Position numbers and translations under genes: made by a program. This document shows, in pieces, positions 45,527 through 58,439 of a DNA stretch of 64,000 bases. The stretch comes from Stereum hirsutum FP-91666 SS1 (Eukaryota; Basidiomycota; Agaricomycetes; Russulales; Stereaceae): assembly GCF_000264905.1 (NCBI RefSeq), contig NW_006763137.1:8014-72013 (forward strand). The letters are read 5' to 3'. Below the pieces are notes generated by a model. It saw only the letters and a list, made by a program, of their open reading frames with translations, was not told the origin of the DNA and did no database searches. Position 1 is the stretch's first letter; the number at the start of each line of letters is the position of its first letter.

Positions 45527-48500
45527 ACCCCAATGTCGTTTCAAAGTCTTTGTTCGAACTTGACGCTTTCCCAGCATTGTGTACGACACTAGACTGTAAT
45601 TTATGTGCCTGCTTGAATAATGGGCTGAAATGTTAATATTCAATGGAATTTGGACTGTGCTAAACGACTTACCTTTCATCTGAAGTACTTTACACGAAGA
45701 AGACGCGCAAGAAATATATATCTACGGGAGGCTTAATCGGGAGGCTTGATGTCTGATGCGATAAACGCAACGGTAATGGTTTACGAAGTAAGCCTTCAAA
45801 AATTTAAAAGATGACTGCTAGTCTAGGTCGGTGAGGGTGCATAAGTAATACCCGTTGTCATGTTGGAGCGTCTCCCCAGGAATATGATTGAGTTGAGATC
45901 ACATGGGAATATTTATCGATGGGCCTCGAGCTTCGCCCAGAGAGCAATAAAAAGGCCCGCGAATGGAGATACTGTTATTATACTCGAACCACAACGAAGA
46001 GACGCACAAACGAATCCTAGGCTTTGACAGAAACTTCATAAAGCGCATGAGAACGAACTTGAGCACGATCCGCATCGCAGCATGGAACCGAGCCGTACAC
46101 TCACTGCCGCGCGGCAAGGACTGAACAAATCCAAACCCCTTCCAGATGATCCAAAACCCACGAGTGCAGCAATACTGAGGTCCTGTGGCATTAGCCATTG
46201 GACAGGTGCTCAAACAAGCAGGAGAAAGTGGTGTATTGGCCGCGAACATTGGTCCGAGGACTTTGGCCGTGCCGATGAACCACGGATCGCGTGAGCACCG
46301 GCTTCAGTCCCATATGCTGATAGCAACAGGTATTGCGCGAAGTTTTCCTTGACCGGTAATATGTGAGCAAATTAGCTCACATATAATGTCTCGGTCCCTT
46401 TTATGGATAGCATACCGGTGAAGTCGGAGTATGCGCAGATTTGGGAAAGCGGTCAACTCTTAGGACACAGGCTTTCCCGGGGCGGGGATAATTGAGGCGC
46501 ACGTGCATAGAAAAAAGCTCGCTTTGAAGCTCCTTGGAGGTCGCACAGCCTGACTTAGCTTTATGCTCCAACATGAGTCTCTTTACAGTCATCCTGGCAG
46601 GCGGGTAATATAAGGCACTCACTCCATTTGATCATCTATGAGCGATCAAAGAGCGCTATCAAATCAGACCCGCATGATACTCAGCTCGAATCGGAGCCAG
46701 ATGACGGTATAGGAAGACATGGCACGCCGAACGGCATCTCGTCTTGTTTCCTACATTTATAACGGAAGCAGAGAATTTCAAGGCTCAAACATCCAATTGG
46801 TAAGAGGGTAACAGCCGAAAGATTGTGGGGTGTGACAGCGATAGTGGACGAGTAACTCCGCTTCATTCGTAGAGCTCGCCGCTCTGACCGTGTTGGGAAT
46901 GCGGTATGTTTGGGTTCGTGGGTGTAAAGCGAGATAAATATGGCGATCAAACATGTGCTTATGCTTCTGCGTTCACTCGGATCCGATGCGCCTTCAGAGT
47001 TCGCATCGAATCCGGATCAGGTTTGATCAACGAATGATCAGAAATCAGAGTTCGGTGTGAAGAGATGATGGAGTGTGAGGCTTTGTGCCATATTGGGGAT
47101 ATACTCAACCACGGCTGTTCAAGAATAAAATTAGAATAATGCCTACCATCTCTCTTTTTCTATGGCCTTCATGTACATAAGGCACGGCCAAGGAATTGAC
47201 ACCTTGGACTTTGTCTGTGCTGAATAAGTTGGAAGACCAGTGAGGGAGGAAAAGACGGTAGTCACTGCCAGTGAGCGTGGGTATGAGTGTGGTACAGATC
47301 ACATCATCAGCGGCATCTAAACTGTCCAGCGATGAGAACCGGGATATCCACATAGACGCTGTATTGACAGAGCCCGATAGGGGCCGTGGGCCTGGAAGAT
47401 GTCTCCCGGGACGTTCCATTGGCATAGCACCCCCATAATGATCACATCAAATTGACATCAATATGCCGCCAAACACAGGAAACTAAGATCGATAGAGGCT
47501 CCGTTTCAGTCGGCGATTGGACTTACTCTACATGTGCAACGAGTTAGGCAAACGCATTCGAATGGTATCAGCCTAGTCCATCCCATGAAGGAGCGGATAG
47601 AGGTCTGTTGTATGGGCGTGGTAGGCGATAACGAAACATGAGGAGGCATGCACATGGTACCTGTCAAGCTTGGGCATCTCCCGCATGTCATGAGGAAGAC
47701 GGGAAAAGCGCGAAGATAAAGTAGACCTATACGGAGCCCAAGGGAGGCAAACAAAAATGCACTGATTGAAGGGAAAGACCACAAGGGCGGCAAACTCTAC
47801 CGTCATAACTCTTGTCGTGTTACTCCATAACTGTCGATGTGTCGCGACCATGTCCATTGATCCTTGCAACAGCGTATGGAGGAAGAAATGCCGACAAAAA
47901 TACCCTTGCCTCTAAGAGTGGCGTATGTCCTCGGGGTGAGGTCGGAATCAGACAAGAGAGTTGCCGTTTGTGAGCGCTTGGGAGATCCCGGAAGGCTCTT
48001 TGCCTGAGGAAAGCAACATCCTAAAGATACGGAGAGCGCCACCTACTATATCACCGCATGAGGAAGCTTCGAGGCTTGGAATAACTATAGACCGCCTTCG
48101 CAGCTGCGAGAATCACGTTATTCGTCCGCCGGGAAGAACGAACCCTGAAGAGGAGCGTCTGCGTACTTATGCGTCCCCATAGCCACGTACAATGTAGCGG
48201 AAAAAAGGATTATTACGCCGCACGATCAACCCTGATATGGGCTTAACTTGCGAAGTGCGAGGAAGTTTCATGCGACGGGACGTTCTGTCAAGAATCCCCA
48301 GTATCTCTAAATAGTCACATTCGTTGCACTCTGTCATCCATCGGAGTATAATTGGACATCCGCCGAGACAACAGAGATACGAACTTCAAAGGCGAACGAG
48401 CAATCAAAGAGTATTGTCAGTTGGGAGAGCCTCGGCCACTTCTCTTGACTCCATGGTCATGATGTTCCGAATCAGGTAAACCTGTGCGGTAGTAAGAATG

Positions 48501-49146
48501 TACGGAATCTTGAGAGGGCCTAGGAAGAAGATACCCCATAAGATATTTATTCTGACGACTACGATGGAACATCACTCTCGTAGAAGAGTGACTGCCTCGA
48601 TGTTGTCACGAAACAAAGAGAATGAGCACAGTACGAAGGACCTACCGAAAGCTCTACCGTATCACGACAACCAGCCGAACAGATACCTTCAAGGGCTATC
48701 ACGATGCACGAGGATTGTCCTTCGGAGTAAGAGAACGTCTTTTCAACGGTAACATCTGCGCGTAGACCCTTTGCCGGGTTGAAGAGAGAAAATGAAAGTG
48801 GGTTCGTAAGCTCATATTTCGAAGAACTTTGGTCTATGAGTGATGAGACTGAAACAGAAATCCACTGTGCAACAGTGGTGAGTACGATTAATGAAACCAT
48901 ATCTCAGTGCAAGATACGTGACAAATGACGTTCCTAAGAGAGCAAAGTATCGAGGACGTGTCGAATATCCTATGTCCAGAGAAGAGAGGAACAAGGCCTA
49001 CGGTCAATCCTTGGGATGAAGTATATCAATGGCTTATCGTTTAGCTGAGGAGAGCATCGTATACTGCCTCGAATGAATACTGAGGTCGCCATCGATTAGA
49101 GGCCTCGCGAATGCTCATAGCTGCCGGAGAAGGGCAGACTCGTAAC
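45527..49146. other. Gene-poor region with decayed minus-strand membrane-protein pieces
   Basis: No complete gene could be built. On the minus strand a terminal exon-like frame near 48545-48406 reads INILWGIFFLGPLKIPYILT, TAQVYLIRNIMTMESREVAE and stops. Near 47790-47650 there is a hydrophobic stretch SAFLFASLGLRIGLLYLRAF. They may be parts of one or two disrupted multi-pass membrane genes. Confidence 0.3.
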
Positions 49147-49199
49147 CAGTATCTATTGCGGGTATGTGACGGCTGCGCGAGTACAAGCAATAGAGACTG
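49147..49199. repeat. Short imperfect inverted repeat upstream of the DUF6589 gene
   Basis: CAGTATCTATTGC (49147-49159) and GCAATAGAGACTG (49187-49199) pair at 12 of 13 positions around a 27-nt loop, 224 bp before the ATG at 49423. Confidence 0.5.
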
Positions 49200-49422
49200 G
49201 CGGAACTCGGGGTGGCTGAAGGGAGAAGTGCGCCGAGCTGTCAATCCAGGCGTCGGTCCGAGTATCGCGGTCACGTGATTTAGTCGGAGCTCGAAATCTG
49301 TACGAAGTAAGTACGAAGTCGCCGTCGCCACACCGCGCTGAGTACCTACTACTCGCGTTCCTTGCTCCGTCGCCTACCCTTGCACTTTGCTTTTCACCTT
49401 TTCTGTACCTAGTCATAGAATT

Positions 49423-52400
49423 ATGAATGAAACCTCATCTTTCAATGATAAAAACATCTCTCAGTCCTCGAGTACTCTGGCTTCTGATAGTGTGGCACCC
49501 TCAGTTCCTGTGATACCGGGTCGGTTACAGCCCTTTTTCCCGACAAGCCCTCATGTTCAGTATATACCACCTACTGCGCCTCCACGAGCTTCACAGGCAC
49601 GACCTTCTGGTCCACCTATCCGTCGCCGCCCTAGGACCAATCATGCTTCAACACACCAGTCATTTCCAACAACACAACTCGACACTCCCTCTTTCACACT
49701 AGAACAGATCTCCGCAGCTCAAGCTCAAGGCTCTTCGTTTGCATTCACTCGATCAGAAGACACATTTTTCCCAATTTCAATCAGCCCTGTTCGCGCTCGA
49801 CGAATTATAGACGCGCATACATCCAGCTTTACTACTCCCTCTGAGAATACTAGTCGTTCCTCTGTGGATCCCGGTACGCAGTTCCTGTGCCCATCAGGTC
49901 TTCGAATACTAATTTGACTACTTAATTGTACAATAGAATCATACCTTCCAACGCCTCCCTCCGAGCCTTTTGTCTTTGGCATTGAAGATCAAACTCCTGC
50001 TTCATCTACTTCTACTCTGTTCGGTTCATTGCCATTCATAGGTCACTCTCAGGCTTCACCGGCAGCTACTACCGCTACATCTTCACGAGCCGATACACCT
50101 CTTCTCTCTCCTGTTCAACTCTTGTCGTCTATCTCCACACCTGTCGCCTCTCAGCCCTATGCCTACTGCGGTATCTTGGCTCCTCCTAAGCATCCATTGT
50201 CCTCAGCTTCATCGCCTTCGGAACGATTCACACTGGACGATCGTGTTCGGAGAGCGTACTCAGAGTGGAAAGGGGCTCACTTTGGTGGATTTGGGTCAAT
50301 GCTGGCGCATCTTTTTGCACTCGATGCTTCAGCTTCCGTCAAGAGTCTTGCCGATGGTTTCTATTCAACGGAGCACATGTCCGCAGTTCTTGATCTCTGG
50401 TGGAGTCATACCGATGGAAAGGAGCAGCTGGAGTCGTGGATAATCCCCCATGTTCTCCCGTTAATTGAGGCGGCGGTTGGGAAAGAGATGGATGCCGTGA
50501 CGAAGAAATTCAATCTTACCCTCAAGAAGACGACACCAAAGATCCTCGAGAACTTCAGCTATGAAACTCAGGTCGTGAAGGTTCTTGAAACACTGGCTCC
50601 TAGCTTTTCAAAAATCATTCGTGCTGCTGTTCAAACGACCCGTGCTGCGAGTGACAATACAAAGAAAGCACCAGATCATGTACGTCTTTTCCAACCCTCA
50701 GCCTTTATGAACAGTTCCTCATTCGACATTCATCTAGATCATACCCGTTCTTGTTGCCCAGTGCGCTAAGCATCGCTCACAAAATGCGAACCTATTTGCT
50801 GCACCTTTCACCCTCGCTTCCTGGGTTCGTGGAGACTCAAAGGCCAGTCTCGCCGTCGACGCTCAGCTTGGGCTGGGTGTCGACCCTTCTTCCGCCAACA
50901 AGATCATTAAATATGTCTCCGAAGATTGCGTCGAAACAGCCGTCAAAGCCTCTCATGCAGAATTTCAACTCCTTTCATTCGACAACCAGCAAATTTCGAC
51001 ATCAGAGTTTGTCGAACAACGTGAGGATGGGCCAGCAAAGATGGTCTGCGGCACCTTCATGATCAGCTATGATCTACGCTTAGCTACAAAGGCGAATATG
51101 CTACTTGATCCTATCATCAACCGTCGCAATCAACTTCCCGAGCTCACTTTCAACGGAGATATTCGGCCAAGCTTCGAGCTCATGGGAAAGATCAGCACTC
51201 ATTGCCAGCTTCACGTCATCGAAACATTCCTTTCCTCTTCCTCCCTCAATGATACCACTATCGCCTCCCTTAAATCATCGCCTATTCTTCAGCATGACGC
51301 CGTTCTACCACCTCCACTTCACCACATCACCGCTCAATACCCGGGTCAGTCGATATCAATCCCAGAGAACTCAATTTCCAACATCATCAAGGTCATCGAG
51401 GATATTTTCTTTCGTCAGAAACGCATGAAACGCGACACCGAGATGATCAATAAGTACGCTGTACTATCAATCAACGACCAAGCGACCAATGCCAATCTTC
51501 GCGGTGCAAGAAGTATTCGCATACACGATGACACACCGTTCACCCGCTTTGACTCTATCCAACTTGCTCCTGGATTGTTCCACTATTTACTCAACCTCTC
51601 GTGGTATATGCTCGACATTCACCGTGGCATCATATCAGACACGGGGTCAGAGACGGGGTCAGGGGCAGATTGGATCCGGGTCTTGGGTAAGACACGCCAT
51701 GGAGGCAAACATCCGAACTATCATGCTGTTAAAGCGACATTGATGCAGATTCTCGACGGGCTTCTTCTGGAGGCATGGCGCTTGGAGTGTATTTCACGCG
51801 GATTTACATCTATTGCTACCTTCGAAGCATCTGGACCAACGGCAGTGTTATTGATGGAGATGGCTGACTCTATTCACTCAAAATACTCGTCCACCCCAAC
51901 CCGTGAAGAGTGCTACAGTGATCCTGACAATCCCCGTACCTTTGACGAATGCCTCTACAACATTCGTCTATTCATTCGCGACCTCCTCTACTTTCGTACT
52001 CTACACGCTGCTGTCAAGTCCGGTGACTTTGGGCGTGTCGAACAGCTTCTTGGTCTATTCGCTATCTGGTTTGCTGGTGCCGGTGCATGGAACTATCGTA
52101 ATGAAACGCTTCATCTGCTGCTCAACCTGCGTAAGGTTTGGACACCTGAATTCACGTACGTCTTGCTCTGTACTCCTAAGCTCCTTATCTTATTTGAACT
52201 TACCTTCTTTGACGACTGCCTAGCAATGTTGTCCGTGCCAATATGCTAATTCGTCCCGGGAAGACCAAGGACGGCAGTTGGATAGGTGTAGACGAGAATA
52301 TTGAGATGAAACTTGGTATACTCGACGTAAGTTTCCAGCATCACCAAGCTTCCTAGCTCGATTACTCACCAGTCATATCTACCTCAGATGTTATTCACGG

Positions 52401-52879
52401 CCCGTGGCGTTCGAAGCTGCTGGGATCGCCTTGGTACCATCTCTCCTGGGGTACACATATGGTCAAGTCTCGCAAAGCAGCTCTGCGCAGTGGTGGGAGT
52501 ACCGTATCGATCCACTACCCACGTTGATCCCGATACAAGCTCTCTTGTGCGAAAGGTTACAAAAAAAGCACAAGAGTGGTTTCTACTTGTCGCACACCCA
52601 ACGAAGAAAGGGAGGAAAGCGAAGGGAGGACTGACAAAGGACTGTCTCCTAGAGGGAGAGCAGGATCTCAACCCGGAGAAGAGGGAGTCGCAAGGCAGTC
52701 TGGCGGCATTTCATCGCGGAATCAGTAATTATATTTTGAAGGGTGAAGCACCGGTTTGTGTGGAGGTGGAAGGCAGCGAGGGTAGTGGTGAGGTTGGCGA
52801 ACCTGATGTTGACGGAGATCACTCCGATTCAGTTGAGGGCAATACTGAACACGATGACGAGGAAGTCATGTATGCATAA
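49423..52879 (+). CDS. DUF6589-type large protein
   Basis: Five exons: 49423-49873, 49937-50679, 50738-52155, 52224-52326 and 52388-52879; 1,068 aa, all junctions in phase. The first 200 residues are Ser/Thr/Pro-rich and disordered. The middle and C-terminal parts are ordered, with GLFHYLLNLSWYMLDIHRGI, ARHGGKHPNYHAVKA-like sequence (TRHGGKHPNYHAV) and FAIWFAGAGAWNYRNETLHL. Next come LLNLRKVW and NMLIRPGKTKDGSWIGVDEN followed by IEMKLGILD. The RNYxNExL...LRKVWTPEF...VRANMLIRPGK pattern is what I associate with the basidiomycete DUF6589 domain, a repeat-associated domain of unknown function. The acidic tail ends EEVMYA. It converges on the helicase gene; the stops are 146 bp apart. Confidence 0.72.
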
Positions 52880-52949
52880 TGTACAGTACGATACACATAC
52901 AACATGCATGGACATGTTCGCATCCTCGCTTAATATAAGACTGTCAATG

Positions 52950-53003
52950 GAGTGCCACTTCCGTCAGCTCACGCGTGAGCTGCCATGGGCCACTGTGGCA
53001 CTC
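52950..53003. repeat. Nested perfect palindromes between convergent genes
   Basis: CAGCTCACGCGTGAGCTG (52965-52982) is an 18-bp perfect palindrome. It sits inside a second perfect 9-bp inverted repeat, GAGTGCCAC (52950-52958) and GTGGCACTC (52995-53003). The whole can fold into a cruciform or a terminator-like hairpin in either transcript. Confidence 0.85.
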
Positions 53004-53024
53004 ACTGAACCTCAACACCAAGAT

Positions 53025-55424
53025 CTACTGACCTCCGACTCTCCGTCTCTTCGCCCCACTCTGAGCACGAGCTTCGTCTTCGTCTTCATCTTCGTCTTCT
53101 CCTTCTTCTCCTTCGCCATCATCACCTTCCATGTCAACCTCATTGTTATCGGCTTCGTCTGCACCCTCATCGCCACCAACGCCCTCATCATTCACCGCTC
53201 CAATGCCTTCTGCTGAGCCACGATCACCATTTACCTCTGTAACAACTGATGTGATCGATTGCATCGCCATCCTCGCATCCTTCCTTGCCTTAGCCTCCAT
53301 TTTCTTCGCATTCTTCTCCTCCTTCCTTCTCTTCACCTCTGCTTTGTGTTCATCCTCCCACACCTTCTTGTTCGTCTTCGCCTCGCCCGGAAATCGCTCT
53401 ATCACAGCCATAAGCCCACCAGAGAACCTATCCTTCCACTCTATGTCCCTAGACCGCCCAAGGACCGCCAATAAGTCGACAGAGGTCTTGAGCTTGCTAG
53501 GGTGAATCTTGACAAGCCGAGCGATGTCGCCTTCAGATAGGACGAAGTACCGAGGATATCCCTTGAGCATAGCGGTAGCGGAACGAAGCCAGACGTTGAT
53601 CAAACGTCCGAGTGGAGCACGTTGCCAAGCTGGACGATACCGAGGGCCGCTGCTACGCTTGCGCTTTGCAGCGCTGCTAGACGAAGTTGGAGATGGAGGA
53701 CCGTAGTAGAGCTTGCCTGGAAAGTAGCTCTGTAGATCGAAATTACCGTGACCGTCGCAGCATGTACAGCCATCAACAACATCCAATGCTAAGATTATTA
53801 TCTGTCAGCTCATAGACCGAAATAAGTACTACAGTTGGAATGCAAACCTTCGGGAGATTCATCACCAACATACTTCTTGATGTATCTCCTCTTGCAGGTA
53901 GGACAGATAGCGTATTGCTTGACTGCGTCGGATGTTCGAAGTTCTTTAGCCGAGGGCTTCTCCGATTTTGAGTACGCCCACTTCTCAGCGAGCAGAAGAC
54001 CGAGACCTTGCAATAAGGCGTCACGAACAGCACGTCCCAGTCGTTGCAGCAGCTCCTCCATGCTCGAACACATGCCATACTGGACCGCAACACGAATGTT
54101 TCGGAAATCAAGGCCCTGTGTATGAGAGTGAGCCAATAGAACAGTTCGACGAGTAGTCAATCAGCTCCGAACCTGGGCAGCGCCACTGCTAGCTATGAGG
54201 ATCATGCAGAAGCCGTGTTCATCAGCAAAGCTAGAATACGAATCGTCAAGATAGCCGCTAGACATATCCGAGTGATAGACACGGATCAGACCGAGCTCCT
54301 GGAGGTGCGGACGAAGCCAAGCTGGAAAGTACGAGTAGAGGGCAAAAACCGAAGCGGTGATGAGCGACTTTTCGTCCATAAACACAATGGTCTTTGAGAA
54401 GAGCCTGAGCACTTCGTCAGCTGAGATCGAGTCGGGTTCTATGAAGTCCAAGAGATCAGGAATAAGGAAACGAAGGTTCAGAAAGTTTTTGAGGGTTCCG
54501 TGGACAGGATGGACAGCATATGTCATGTTCGGGCGATTGATGGTCGATCTATGTATGATAGGGTCGTCCATTTTGAGACTGGCAGTGATAGCAGACTCGA
54601 GATGTGGCGGAGCTGTGGCGGTGAGCGCAAGGCATGGAGTACCAGTGGGATACTGAATTCTCCACTCGCCAATTCGCCCCCAGCACGGTCGAAAAGCAAG
54701 AGTCTTCCCGAGCATGAGACCCCATAGAAAGACGAGATGGCATTCATCAACGACGAGGCGCCGGATGCGCGCGATGAATTTTGGCTTTTGGAGAAGGCGG
54801 AAGAGCCGTGTCGGATGGCCTTGAACTGGCTTGCACTGTTCGGGCGAGGTCAGGATGACGTTGTAACGGCATTTCTCGATGTCCTGTCGCAAATTTATGT
54901 CGATTAGCTCAGTTACCTTAATAATACTTCATTGGAACGCATGTAGTAGCGATCACTTACCGTCCAAGTCTTGGAATCATGGTGCATCTCACTGTTCACA
55001 GCAATCGCACGCAAACCCCGAAAACGCTCTATTTCCTTCGTCTAAATGTATGTGAGTAATCTAGACAGTTTCAATATGGGTTTGTGGTGCTCACCATCGT
55101 CTCTTGCAAGCGCAACAGCGGTGACATGACCAAGATGGTGGCGTCAGGGTTGAGCAGAGCCGAGATGATGATCTGCATGGTTTTTCCAGAACCAGTACCA
55201 GATATATACAGGACGTCACGGCCTTCCTGATAATTGACAGCTGGAAGCACCTGAGATTCACGAAGACGAATACACTGGTTCTCCGGAGATGCTGCTAGTA
55301 CTGTAGAGTAAGCTTCGAGAGCAGTCTGGTATGCAGTGCGAGATAGCCCAGCTAGAGAATCCCAGAAAGCTTGTGTAAAAGGGACATAGGGCCCGTGAGT
55401 TTGATCCGGGCTGTCGATATCCAT
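53025..55424 (-). CDS. RecQ-like DExH DNA helicase
   Basis: Minus strand, five exons: 55424-55095, 55041-54961, 54883-54173, 54115-53848 and 53788-53025; 717 aa, all in phase. Superfamily 2 motifs in order: I GTGSGKT, Ia MSPLLRLQ, II DECH in RRLVVDECHLVF, III ALTATAPPHL, a RVYHSDMSSG segment, V IASSGAAQGLDFRNIRVAVQ and VI QRLGRAVRD. After them comes a zinc-type cluster, CPTCKRRY ... CTCCDGHGN. An HRDC-free tail with a Lys/Glu/Ala coiled stretch and a long Asp/Glu run ends in the basic AKRRRVGGQ, a possible nuclear signal. This resembles the RecQ-like helicases found in many copies in agaricomycete genomes. All motifs are present, so activity is plausible. Confidence 0.85.
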
Positions 55425-56653
55425 GGCGGGCTTGCAGAGAGCGAGGTAGGAGTCTTTGAGCAGAGTGCCACACTGGAACGACGGCGAACTTCACCGCGTT
55501 CTTGCTCACGACCGGGCACGCTCGTGGGAATCTCACTAAGTCCCGTGACATTTTCGTTGCCTTTCTGAGCCTCGGCGCACACCTCCGCCACGCCACTCCG
55601 AGAACCTCCAGTCTGGGAGAAGGGTGCAACGAGACTTGCAACCTGGAGCATGTCATCATCATGAGTGTCGGTAATGTTGCGGCGCAGATGTGACCGGCGG
55701 TGGATGCAATACAGGTACCCCTGTCGTTTCTCGAATCAGCGCCCTAGGATAACAGCCTCGCTAAATATTTGGCATCGACGTCAAATCCACGGATTGGAAG
55801 CATAGTGTGGCCACATTTGGTGACATTGATGGATTATGAAGAGCTCGAAGAGATCGTTCTATGGCGATCTCAGAGAAAGGACGGAAGCCCACTGGTAAAT
55901 TAGCATGCCCAGTCTGGTCAAGATCATGCTTTTGATCCAAGGACCGCGCTCACTGTCAAAATGAGAGTCGAGCCATGCGGGTTCACTTCTAATTCGGCCC
56001 ATGGTCTTCTATAAATGCATGTTGTGGCGTATGCAGATGGAGACGGCCACAAATTGAGAAGCCAAGCTCTGGACCAATCGCCGACGTTTGGCCAGGATCA
56101 CTAGCTCTGCAGCACATCTCACACCAAAGAGCCTGGGTCAGATGTAGAATGCAGAAACATGCTTCCTAATTGGAGCAGACGTGGGATCCGTAGATGTGAG
56201 CCGGCACTACACAACCCTGTACTCGTACCAAACACTCTGGTCGAATACCGACGTTCGTGTCATTGCGATGCGCCCTCAGCAAGACCGAGACCATCAATTA
56301 CTGTGTCAAAGAACACCAGAGACTTATCACGCTCGCCAAAAACAGAACAAAGGACGTACCATAGCCTCACACACGTCCACACCCAAGAGCTGATGGTGGT
56401 TGATTGTAGGTTGATTGAGATCAAACGGGAAACACGGAACAGTCGCGCACGTGCCAATCGTGGGAATTAAATGTAATTCCAAGATCTTGCGGCCTTTTCC
56501 GAAACCTGGTGTCCCCACGCACTTCGTCACCGTATCAGAAACGGTGAGCAGAGCCGCTCATCGTGGTACACTACTATTCTGTCATTCCACAAGAGGATGT
56601 TATTTCCTCGGAAAGAACTCCGTCTTCGCTCTGTCCGCACCGGTCTCCACTAA
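55425..56653. other. Upstream region of the helicase gene, no gene seen
   Basis: Only short unsupported frames. If the helicase and DUF6589 genes form a mobile unit, one of its ends should lie here; I found no terminal repeat by eye. Confidence 0.4.
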
Positions 56654-56860
56654 ATGGTCACTCCTGACGGAAGCAATGCGAGGGCGAAAGGTAAAGCCTT
56701 CTCAAGAAGAAAATCACGAGACGAATATTGTGGTCAGAATGGCCTGCCGATTCTGTTTCAAGAGTCTTCAGAGTATCAATGGAGTGATATTCCGCCCGCA
56801 ATGGACACCCTCCCAGCGCAACGGAAAGAGGCACTAAGGAGTATTGCTATGAGTGCCTGA
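56654..56860 (+). other. Short open frame, 68 codons
   Basis: From an ATG directly after an in-frame TAA, the frame reads MVTPDGSNARAKGKAFSRRK, DEYCGQNGLPILFQESSEYQ and WSDIPPAMDTLPAQRKEALR. It is quite protein-like, but no partner exons, promoter features or family were found. Confidence 0.25.
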
Positions 56861-57932
56861 TTGTAGCGCATCCGGCCTGAGAAACAGAATGCAAAGTAAG
56901 GTTCCAAATAGCGACTGCGATGCCATCGTGTGGACACAACCACATGCTGAAGGTATGGGTCTTGCTACATGGGATCGTCACCGACTGTGCGACGGAACCG
57001 TGAGTCGGAAGTGTACCAGGAAACGAGGGGGTATCGTCATTGCCGTATGGCGTTAGAAATTGCTCTAACTAAACGAAATTTGTCGGATGGGCGGGTACTT
57101 TGACGTTGAGAAACTCACACCGAAACCAAGACGGATAAGAGCCTGAATGAAATACCTTGATCACGGTGTATCCAATAAAGGGCCGGATGATGAGTATTCA
57201 CCGATAGTATATTCGAGGAAATTGGTTCCAGGGCATTGGAGTACAGCCTCTCTTCGAACAGGGTCAGCGTCGGAAAAGACAAGTACTCTTGAAGCCTATT
57301 GATGTACATCGACGGATACCTAGGTGGGAAGATTGATTAAAACAAAGGGAGTGCAATATTGTTTGAATCTTTATCAGATGAACTGGTCTCGAAAATGCTC
57401 ACTGTAGTGAGCCATTTCAGGACCTGTGGGTATGTCTGAGGCAACAATTATCTGCATCTTTCGAAACTCCGGTGGCCGTACAAATATACTAAACCTAGCT
57501 ATACGTTAGAAAGTGTCGGAATAACCACCGGTAGAGCAATGATCAGCGAATTTGGAGTACAGAAAATACCTGAAACGGAGATCTCTACATTGCATCGCCG
57601 ACAAGAATGTGTGTCACGACGTGCACAGGTCCTCCACATACCCATCCTACTATTATATGATGAATAGACTTCGATGTGATTTTCCGATGAATATTTGATG
57701 GAGTATGGAGGCTTCGTATTCTGAGAGCCTTACCTATCTACATGAACAAAAACAGGGGGAATGTTTCACCCGCAATGTTATTGTAAGAACTCCAGCCGGG
57801 AGAACATACTTATATTCAAGCAATATAGAAGATGTGGGCTACCCCGAATAGTCACCGCTCTTAACAAATGTATTCGTTAATTTTGGTATGCGTGCAATGG
57901 TCAGCTTCAATATGAATAAAATAAGCAGTAAC

Positions 57933-58200
57933 CTCATGCTCTTCTGGCGTATATTATCGGCACCGAGGGAGGCGAGGTGTAGTCTCTTGACCCAAAGAAC
58001 AATAAAACCCGAGATGTAGAAGGCTGTGGGAGATGTGAACTAAACCTTACACAGTGAGTTGAAAGACGGAACAGCAGACTATGTACCAAAGATGTACCAT
58101 GATTGGGCACCTATGCTCTCCGCATCACAACAATTACTGAAGAACCAGGCAAAGGTGACCATCTTCATTCCCCGGATCTTCGACGGTGCACATCCGTCAA
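57933..58200 (-). pseudogene. Remnant of a multi-pass membrane protein gene
   Basis: Minus-strand frames read MVHLWYIVCCSVFQLT and, after an intron-like gap, AFYISGFIVLWVKRLHLASL and GADNIRQKSMR (58023-57933). Just upstream is VIVVMRRA followed by a stop, where DUF6533-type proteins have an MRxYALY motif. Other exons could not be found between 57100 and 57900, so the copy looks broken. Confidence 0.3.
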
Positions 58201-58439
58201 CAAATTCCACAGCAATAACAAGTCCCTTCTGTTGGATTTAGCTAGTTGCAGCTCGACGTCGCGAGAGCTTTCGCGAGCTTTCGACGGACACGGATGACTC
58301 AGCAGCGCAGCTGCTTTGCCACTCTCTCGAGTACTGTAGAATATTCTAGTATAATTTGTACAGTAGTATAAATACATGAAGAAGTTTACCTGTGTAGGGC
58401 ATCGGTTTGCCCTAACACAAGCCAGCCTCACAGCTCAGT

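Noticed and set aside
49141..55740. Terminal inverted repeats for a DUF6589/RecQ element
   Set aside because: Short matches (around 49165 and 55687) were too weak and in direct rather than inverted orientation.
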